Source: Parahaliea maris (GTDB lineage: Bacteria; Pseudomonadota; Gammaproteobacteria; Pseudomonadales; Halieaceae). Taken from it: a stretch of 64,000 bases of DNA. The position numbers and the translations under genes were made by a program. Under the pieces are notes generated by a model, which was given only the letters and a program-made list of their open reading frames with translations, ran no database searches and was not told where the DNA came from. Position 1 is the stretch's first letter, and each line of letters starts with the position of its first letter. Positions 58,978-64,000 of this stretch are shown here, piece by piece. The DNA is taken from assembly GCF_008064665.1 (NCBI RefSeq), contig NZ_VRZA01000003.1, positions 124,001-188,000 of the forward strand, in the 5' to 3' direction.

Positions 58978-59675
58978 GCGAGCCCAAGGAAACGACCGGG
59001 GCGCGTCACCGCCCCATCCGCAGCTATGTGCTGCGCACCGGCCGCATGACCGATGCCCAGAAGCGGGCCTTCGACGCCGGCTGGCAGCGCTGGGGTGTGG
59101 ATTACAGTAGCGAACCTGTCGACCCGGTCGGTCTGTTTGGTCGCGATGCCCGGCTGGTACTCGAAATCGGTTTTGGTATGGGCCGTTCGCTGGCGACCAT
59201 GGCCGCAGCTGACCCCGAGGCCGACTTCATTGGTATCGAGGTGCATACACCCGGTGTGGGCCGCCTGCTACACACCGTGGAAGAGGAGGGCATCGACAAC
59301 ATCCGGGTCTGGTGCCATGACGCCGTGGAGGTGCTGGAGCACTGTATTGCGCCGGGTACCCTGGACACCGTACAGATTTTCTTCCCTGACCCGTGGCACA
59401 AAAAGCGTCATCACAAGCGCCGGCTCATCCAGCCGGCCTTCGTCGAGTTGCTGGTATCACGCCTTGCACCTGGCGGCGTTCTGCACCTGGCGACGGACTG
59501 GGAGAATTACGCGGAGCAGATGATGGAGGTGCTCTCGGCGAACGGGTCACTGGAGAACATGGCTGGCCCGGGAGAGTACTCGCCGCGTCCGGAACACCGC
59601 CCGCTCACCAAGTTTGAACAGCGGGGCGAGCGTCTCGGCCACGGGGTGTGGGACCTGCTCTTCAGGCGCAGCTAG
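58974..59675 (+). CDS. trmB: tRNA (guanine46-N7)-methyltransferase
   Basis: A 233-residue methyltransferase making m7G46 in tRNA. Marks are the N-terminal RPIRSYVLRTGRMTDAQKRA, the SAM loop LEIGFGMGRSLATMA, FIGIEVHTPGVGRLL and the TrmB signature FFPDPWHKKRHHKRRL. GTG 58974 overlaps the DUF423 stop and is the best start; the frame extends to 58887 inside that gene. Converges on rmlC. Confidence 0.96.
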   Translation: MSEPKETTGARHRPIRSYVLRTGRMTDAQKRAFDAGWQRWGVDYSSEPVDPVGLFGRDARLVLEIGFGMGRSLATMAAADPEADFIGIEVHTPGVGRLLHTVEEEGIDNIRVWCHDAVEVLEHCIAPGTLDTVQIFFPDPWHKKRHHKRRLIQPAFVELLVSRLAPGGVLHLATDWENYAEQMMEVLSANGSLENMAGPGEYSPRPEHRPLTKFEQRGERLGHGVWDLLFRRS

Positions 59676-59677
59676 AG

Positions 59678-59708
59678 GGTGGCCGGGCTGCCGGGGTAGC
59701 CGGCCACC
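59678..59708. terminator. Bidirectional hairpin between trmB and rmlC
   Basis: 9-bp arms GGTGGCCGG (59678-59686) and CCGGCCACC (59700-59708) between the convergent stops. The inner GCT/AGC can extend the stem with one bulge. No T-run is visible on either strand. Confidence 0.5.
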
Positions 59709-59726
59709 TGTCCCTGCGCGAGCAGT

Positions 59727-60275
59727 TCAATCGAACAGCGGAATATCGCCCCAGGGTAAACCCTGGGCATCCTTGCCGGACAGTTGCGGGGTTTCCCCTG
59801 CCGGTACCGGCCACTTCACGCCCACAGCAGGGTCGTTCCAGGCCAGCGACACCTCGCTGGAAGGGTCGTAGAAGTCCGTGCATTTGTACTGGAAGTCTGC
59901 CATTTCGGACGTCACGTAAAACCCGTGGGCAAAGCCCGGCGGCACCCACAGCATGTGGTGGTTCTCGGCGGAGAGCTCCACCCCGTACCACTGGCCAAAG
60001 CTGGGGGAAGACTGGCGGAGATCCACTGCCACATCAAATACCGAACCCGCTACTACCCGCACCAGCTTGCCCTGGGTATGGGCCGTCTGGTAGTGCAGGC
60101 CGCGAAGAATTCCGCGGGCGGAGCGGCTGTGATTGTCCTGCACAAAATCGATATCCAGCCCCAACTCGCGGAAGGTGCTGGCGTTCCAGCTCTCAAGGAA
60201 GAAACCGCGTTCGTCGCCAAAGACCCTGGGCGTCAGCAGCAGCACATCTTGCAGCGGTGTTTTTTCAACGTTCAT
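59727..60275 (-). CDS. rfbC: dTDP-4-dehydrorhamnose 3,5-epimerase
   Basis: A 182-residue cupin-fold RmlC/RfbC of dTDP-L-rhamnose synthesis. Marks are [40 protein letters not shown], the catalytic His/Asp region, and [23 protein letters not shown] 60275 overlaps the rfbA end by 11 bp; the TTG at 60278 is ignored. The rmlB and rmlD genes are not in the visible part. Confidence 0.95.
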   Translation of the reverse strand: MNVEKTPLQDVLLLTPRVFGDERGFFLESWNASTFRELGLDIDFVQDNHSRSARGILRGLHYQTAHTQGKLVRVVAGSVFDVAVDLRQSSPSFGQWYGVELSAENHHMLWVPPGFAHGFYVTSEMADFQYKCTDFYDPSSEVSLAWNDPAVGVKWPVPAGETPQLSGKDAQGLPWGDIPLFD

Positions 60276-61170
60276 CAAACACCACTCCCTCTTCGCGCAG
60301 CAGGTGCTTCAGGTACAGGCCGTAGCCACTTTTCTCCAGGGGTGCCGCCAGGGCCAGCAGTTGCTCGGGGGTGATGTAGCCCATGCGGTACGCTACCTCC
60401 TCGGGGCAGGCGATCTTCAGACCCTGGCGCTCCTCCACCACGCGGATGTAATTGGCGGCATCGAGCAGCGAATTGTGGGTGCCGGTATCCAGCCAGGCGG
60501 TACCGCGACTCATGACCTCAACCTGAAGGTCTCCCCGGCGCAGGTACTCGAGGTTCACATCGGTGATTTCCAGCTCACCGCGGGGTGAGGGCCGGATGTT
60601 TTTGGCGATATCCACTACGTCGTTATCGTAAAAATAGAGCCCGGTAACCGCGTAGTGCGACTTGGGTTTTGCCGGTTTCTCCTCGATGTCGAGAGCGGTG
60701 CCTTCCCGGTCGAAACTGACGACACCATAGCGTTCGGGGTCGGTCACATAGTAGGCAAATACCGAGGCGCCGGAATCGCGCTGGGAGGCGGCGCGCAGGC
60801 TGCGGGTGAAGCCGCCGCCGTAAAAGATGTTATCCCCCAGCACCAGGGCGCAGGGTGAGTTGCCAACAAATTCCTCGCCGAGGATAAAAGCCTGGGCCAG
60901 GCCGTCCGGGCTGGGCTGGACGGTATAGGAGATGTTGACGCCCCACTGCTCGCCGCCGCCGAGCAAATCGACAAAGGCACGCTGGTCGCGCGGGGTAGTG
61001 ATGATCAGGATATCCCGGATACCGGCCAGCATCAGGGTGGCCAGGGGGTAGTAGATCATCGGCTTGTCATACACCGGCATCAGTTGCTTGCTGACGGTGC
61101 TGGTGAGGGGGTGGAGCCGGGTGCCGGAGCCCCCGGCAAGGATGATACCTTTGTGCCTGGTTTGTGCCAT
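60265..61170 (-). CDS. rfbA: Glucose-1-phosphate thymidylyltransferase
   Basis: A 301-residue RmlA making dTDP-glucose. Marks are [49 protein letters not shown], the VEEKP-type motif ([11 protein letters not shown]), [15 protein letters not shown] and [20 protein letters not shown]. The start at 61170 (MAQTRHKGI) is preferred to 61200. Coupled with rfbC. The pathway feeds rhamnose or other deoxysugars into O-antigen or exopolysaccharide. Confidence 0.96.
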   Translation of the reverse strand: MAQTRHKGIILAGGSGTRLHPLTSTVSKQLMPVYDKPMIYYPLATLMLAGIRDILIITTPRDQRAFVDLLGGGEQWGVNISYTVQPSPDGLAQAFILGEEFVGNSPCALVLGDNIFYGGGFTRSLRAASQRDSGASVFAYYVTDPERYGVVSFDREGTALDIEEKPAKPKSHYAVTGLYFYDNDVVDIAKNIRPSPRGELEITDVNLEYLRRGDLQVEVMSRGTAWLDTGTHNSLLDAANYIRVVEERQGLKIACPEEVAYRMGYITPEQLLALAAPLEKSGYGLYLKHLLREEGVVFDER

Positions 61171-61284
61171 AACGTCTGATTTGCCGCAAAAAGTGGTCAA
61201 TTATAAGCAGATTGACGGGAAACTACGAAGAATCAGCACGGGTTCAGTTTCACTGTACGATCGTAGAGGGGGCTGGCTTTTTAG

Positions 61285-62709
61285 ATGGCCCTTGATAGAA
61301 TCTCTAGGCTTCGAGGGGCTTTCGGGATTGTACTGAGCTCCACGCGGAGGGCCCTGCCGGGCCCCCGCAGCCCACCCAGATACAACGAGGACGCCCCCAT
61401 CAGGCAGCTCGATACTTTATCGGCTAAGCCCGCCCCGGCGGTTTCGACCGAGCCCCCGTCGGTATTGGTAGAGCCCCGGCGCTCACTGCGGATTGCCCTG
61501 CTGGGTTATCGCTCCGCCCCCTTTGGCGGCGGCCAGGGTGTCTATCTCAAGTACCTGAGCAAGGCGCTGGTGGAGGCCGGGCATCAGGTGGACGTGATTT
61601 CCGGACCGCCCTATCCCCACCTCGACCCCAGAGTGCGGCTGATTCAGCTGCCGAGCCTCGACCTGTTTGCCAATGGTCTCGGTTCCCTGCGCCCCCGCCA
61701 CCTGACTTCACTCGCCAACATCATCGAGTGGACTTCCAAGCTTACCGGCGGTTTTGCCGAGCCCTACGCCTTTGGCCGGCGGGCGGTGCGCTACCTGCGC
61801 GAACACCGGGGTGAGTACGACCTGGTGCATGACAACCAGAGCCTCAGCTACGGCATGCTGACCCTCCAGGTCATGGGCATACCCCTGGTGACCACTGTCC
61901 ATCACCCGATTACCAGTGATCTGCGCATCGCCCTGGCCGCGGCCAGGAGTGGCTGGGAGCGGCTGCTGATCCGTCGCTGGCACTCGTTTCTCCACATGCA
62001 GAAAAAAGTGGTGAAGCAACTGCGCCATGTGGTGACCGTATCCGACTGCTCGCGGCAGGATATCGCCCGCGATTTTGGCCTGCAGCCGGCGGGCATCGAT
62101 CTGGTGCACAACGGCATCGATACGGCGCAGTTCCGCCCACTGCCTGAAGTGGCTCGACGGCCATTGCGCCTGATGGCCACGGCCTCGGCTGATGCTCCCC
62201 TGAAAGGATTGCGTTATCTGCTGCGCGCTTACGCCAGTCTCCTCACCCGCTACCCACAACTCGAGCTGTTGCTGGTCAGCAAACCCCAGCCCGGCGGCAA
62301 GACGGAACGCCTTTTGCATCACCTGGGTATTGCCGACAGGGTGCAATTTGTCAGTGGCATCAGCACCGAGCAGATGGTGCGCTACTACGCCGAGGCGACA
62401 CTGGCAGTAGTGCCCTCGGTCTATGAGGGCTTTGGCCTGCCCGCCGGTGAGGCGATGGCCTGTGGCGTACCGGTGGTGTCCACCGATGGGGGTGCCCTGC
62501 CGGAGGTGGTCGGTGACGCAGGGGTTATCGTGCCAGCCAGGAACGCGGAGGCCCTGGTCGCCGCTATCACCGGCCTGCTGGAGGACCCGGAGCGTCGTGC
62601 GCACCTCGGTGTGGCGGGCCGTGAACGAATCGTGGGTAAATTCAGCTGGGAAGTCTGCGCCCGGGAAATGAGCAATTATTACGAGCGCGTGTTGCATGCA
62701 GACGGTTGA
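61285..62709 (+). CDS. GT4-family glycosyltransferase
   Basis: A 474-residue GT-B glycosyltransferase. The first 65 residues are Arg/Pro-rich without clear structure; the fold begins at RIALLGYRSAPFGGGQGVYL. The C-terminal donor half has VTVSDCSRQDIARDFGLQ, VHNGIDTAQFRPLP, KGLRYLLRAYASLL and the GT4 pocket PSVYEGFGLPAGEAMACGVP with VSTDGGALPEVVGDAGVIVP. The real start may be downstream of 61285 but no in-frame ATG precedes the fold. It overlaps the following methyltransferase by 14 bp and is divergent from rfbA. Confidence 0.88.
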   Translation: MALDRISRLRGAFGIVLSSTRRALPGPRSPPRYNEDAPIRQLDTLSAKPAPAVSTEPPSVLVEPRRSLRIALLGYRSAPFGGGQGVYLKYLSKALVEAGHQVDVISGPPYPHLDPRVRLIQLPSLDLFANGLGSLRPRHLTSLANIIEWTSKLTGGFAEPYAFGRRAVRYLREHRGEYDLVHDNQSLSYGMLTLQVMGIPLVTTVHHPITSDLRIALAAARSGWERLLIRRWHSFLHMQKKVVKQLRHVVTVSDCSRQDIARDFGLQPAGIDLVHNGIDTAQFRPLPEVARRPLRLMATASADAPLKGLRYLLRAYASLLTRYPQLELLLVSKPQPGGKTERLLHHLGIADRVQFVSGISTEQMVRYYAEATLAVVPSVYEGFGLPAGEAMACGVPVVSTDGGALPEVVGDAGVIVPARNAEALVAAITGLLEDPERRAHLGVAGRERIVGKFSWEVCAREMSNYYERVLHADG

Positions 62710-63412
62710 TTTCGATCATTTTGAATTGCGCCCGGGTGACCGGGTCCTCGACCTGGGTTGTGGCGAAGGTCGACATGTGATCGCTGCCTACCTGGAGGGC
62801 ACGGTGCAGGCGGTGGGGGTGGATCTCGCGCTGGACGACCTGGTCACGACCCGGGAAAAATTCGAGCCATTCGACCTGCCAGATGACCCGGAGCGCTGCT
62901 TTGGCCTCGCCTCCGCCACGGCACTGGCGCTGCCCTTTGCCGACAATACCTTTGACAAGGTCATTTGCTCCGAAGTGCTGGAGCATATTCCAGATTACCG
63001 CGGCGCCCTGGCGGAAATTCGCCGGGTGCTGAAACCGGGGGGCCTGTTCTGTGCCAGTGTCCCGCGGCGCTGGCCGGAAAAAATCTGCTGGGCCCTGAGC
63101 CGTGAATACCATCAGGTACCCGGTGGCCATCTGCGCATTTTCCGCGCGGAAGCCCTGTCCAGCGAAATCGAGGCTCTGGGCTTTTCCCGTTACGAGCGGC
63201 ATTGGGCCCACGCCCTGCATGCGCCGTTCTGGTGGCTGAAGTGCCTGTTCTGGAACAGCCAGGACAGCAACTGGCTGATCCGCCAGTACCACCGCCTGCT
63301 GGTCTGGGACCTGATGGATCAGCCGGCGTTTACCCGCATGCTGGAGCGGCTGCTCAACCCGGTACTGGGCAAGAGTGTGGTGATGTACTATCGCAAGGAG
63401 GCGTTCGCGTGA
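62696..63412 (+). CDS. Class I SAM-dependent methyltransferase
   Basis: A 238-residue methyltransferase of the UbiE/methyltransferase-11 type. The SAM loop is VLDLGCGEGRHVIAAYLEG, the acidic loop AVGVDLALDDL, then KVICSEVLEHIPDYRGALAE and IRRVLKPGGLFCASVPR. It overlaps the glycosyltransferase upstream and the toroid protein downstream (GTGA), so the three are a coupled cassette. The target is probably the glycosylated or prenyl-like product of the cassette; that is inference. Confidence 0.88.
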   Translation: MQTVDFDHFELRPGDRVLDLGCGEGRHVIAAYLEGTVQAVGVDLALDDLVTTREKFEPFDLPDDPERCFGLASATALALPFADNTFDKVICSEVLEHIPDYRGALAEIRRVLKPGGLFCASVPRRWPEKICWALSREYHQVPGGHLRIFRAEALSSEIEALGFSRYERHWAHALHAPFWWLKCLFWNSQDSNWLIRQYHRLLVWDLMDQPAFTRMLERLLNPVLGKSVVMYYRKEAFA

Positions 63413-64000
63413 GTGGCCTGTACCTTAGCCGGGGCCTGTTCCCGCATGATTTTCTGCAGCCCACGGTACAGTTCCTGCTGCGCGAGCAGTTGCCCAGCGG
63501 AGAAATTCCCTGGTTCCAGGGCAGCTATGCCGACCCCTGGGATCACGTCGAAGCCGCCATGGGACTGTCTATCGCCGGCGAGTTTGCCGCCGCGGAGCGG
63601 GCTTACCGGTGGCTGCGAGACACCCAGCTGGCAGATGGCAGCTGGTGGGCTGCCTATCGCAACAGTGTTCCGGACAACCGTGAACGCCGTGAAACCAATT
63701 TTGTCGCTTACGTTGCCACTGGCGTCTGGCACCACTACCTGATCAGCCGCAACGACACCTTTCTCGAGGACATGTGGGGCTGTGTCGAGCGGGCAGTCGG
63801 GTTTGTTCTCGCCCTGCAGTCGGAGCACGGCGAGATCGACTGGGCGGTCGACGGCGAAGGCCGGGCCAAGGGCGATGCCCTGGTCACCGGGTGCAGTTCC
63901 ATCTACAAGAGCCTGGAGTGCGCTCACAATATCGCGGTGACGGTGAACCGCCCGAGGCCGCACTGGCTGGCGGCGCGGGAAGCGCTGGGCCAGGCGCTGC
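63409..64000 (+). CDS. Alpha/alpha-toroid (prenyltransferase/terpenoid cyclase-like) protein, cut by window
   Basis: Start GTG 63409 overlapping the methyltransferase stop; 197 codons are visible and the frame is open at the edge. The sequence has the Q/DGSW repeats typical of the prenyltransferase/squalene-cyclase toroid fold (WLRDTQLADGSWWAAYR; ALQSEHGEIDWAV) and FVAYVATGVWHHYLISR. No catalytic DXDD motif is seen in the visible part. Proteins like this are often labelled prenyltransferase without proof. It probably acts in the same pathway as the two genes before it. Confidence 0.75.
   Translation, partial: MSGLYLSRGLFPHDFLQPTVQFLLREQLPSGEIPWFQGSYADPWDHVEAAMGLSIAGEFAAAERAYRWLRDTQLADGSWWAAYRNSVPDNRERRETNFVAYVATGVWHHYLISRNDTFLEDMWGCVERAVGFVLALQSEHGEIDWAVDGEGRAKGDALVTGCSSIYKSLECAHNIAVTVNRPRPHWLAAREALGQAL

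Overview
The window is a 64 kb piece of a GC-rich chromosome (roughly 60% GC or more by eye). Its gene order resembles conserved blocks of Pseudomonas-type gammaproteobacteria: rpmB-rpmG, radC/coaBC-algC-argB, pyrE/crc-rph-yicC-gmk-rpoZ-spoT-ridA, recG, ubiC-ubiA, mutM-coaD-rsmD/ftsY-ftsE-ftsX-rpoH and trmB. SlmA, Crc, an OxyR-AhpCF locus, an Mrp antiporter operon and a TRAP transporter fit an aerobic, probably marine gammaproteobacterium, for example of the Cellvibrionales/Halieaceae kind. That placement is inference. I see no rRNA, tRNA, CRISPR array, prophage or transposase gene.

Layout. 1-7.1 kb (minus strand): a translationally coupled multisubunit Na+/H+ antiporter operon in the order E-F-G-(DUF4040+B)-C-D-A/D-like-small protein-D, cut by the left edge. 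7.4-10.8 kb: ahpC and ahpF divergent from oxyR. 10.9-13.7 kb: small membrane and periplasmic proteins, an acidic SPOR-domain protein and an RpiR/HexR-type regulator. 14.0-19.4 kb: three tandem paralogous secreted YtcJ-type amidohydrolases, divergent from that regulator and closed by a strong terminator. 19.5-28.2 kb: uvrD, a TRAP transporter with dctP convergent to dctQM-yciA, yaaA, a Baeyer-Villiger-type monooxygenase and a DUF938 methyltransferase. 28.2-28.6 kb: a non-coding cluster of palindromes.

28.6-36.5 kb: DUF482-ubiA-ubiC, a rubredoxin/rubredoxin-reductase fusion, DUF1415, recG and a YeeZ-like protein. 36.6-45.2 kb: stringent-response, nucleotide and RNA genes (ridA, spoT, rpoZ, gmk, yicC, rph, crc, pyrE), a DUF4124 protein and slmA. 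45.3-53.5 kb: argB, a membrane-anchored AlgC-type phosphomannomutase, coaBC (with dut absent from its usual place), radC, rpmB, rpmG, mutM and coaD. 53.6-58.3 kb: rsmD divergent from ftsY-ftsE-ftsX and rpoH. 58.3-58.6 kb: a 268-bp element with 25-bp terminal inverted repeats and nested hairpins. 58.6-64 kb: DUF423-trmB, rmlA-rmlC, and a glycosyltransferase-methyltransferase-toroid protein cassette running off the right edge.

The observations I rate highest are a perfect CIRCE (HrcA) operator just upstream of rpoH, the multi-hairpin element right after rpoH, and the amidohydrolase triplication. In the triplication, divergence is confined to two short patches, and the control region of copy 1 appears to be duplicated before copy 3.
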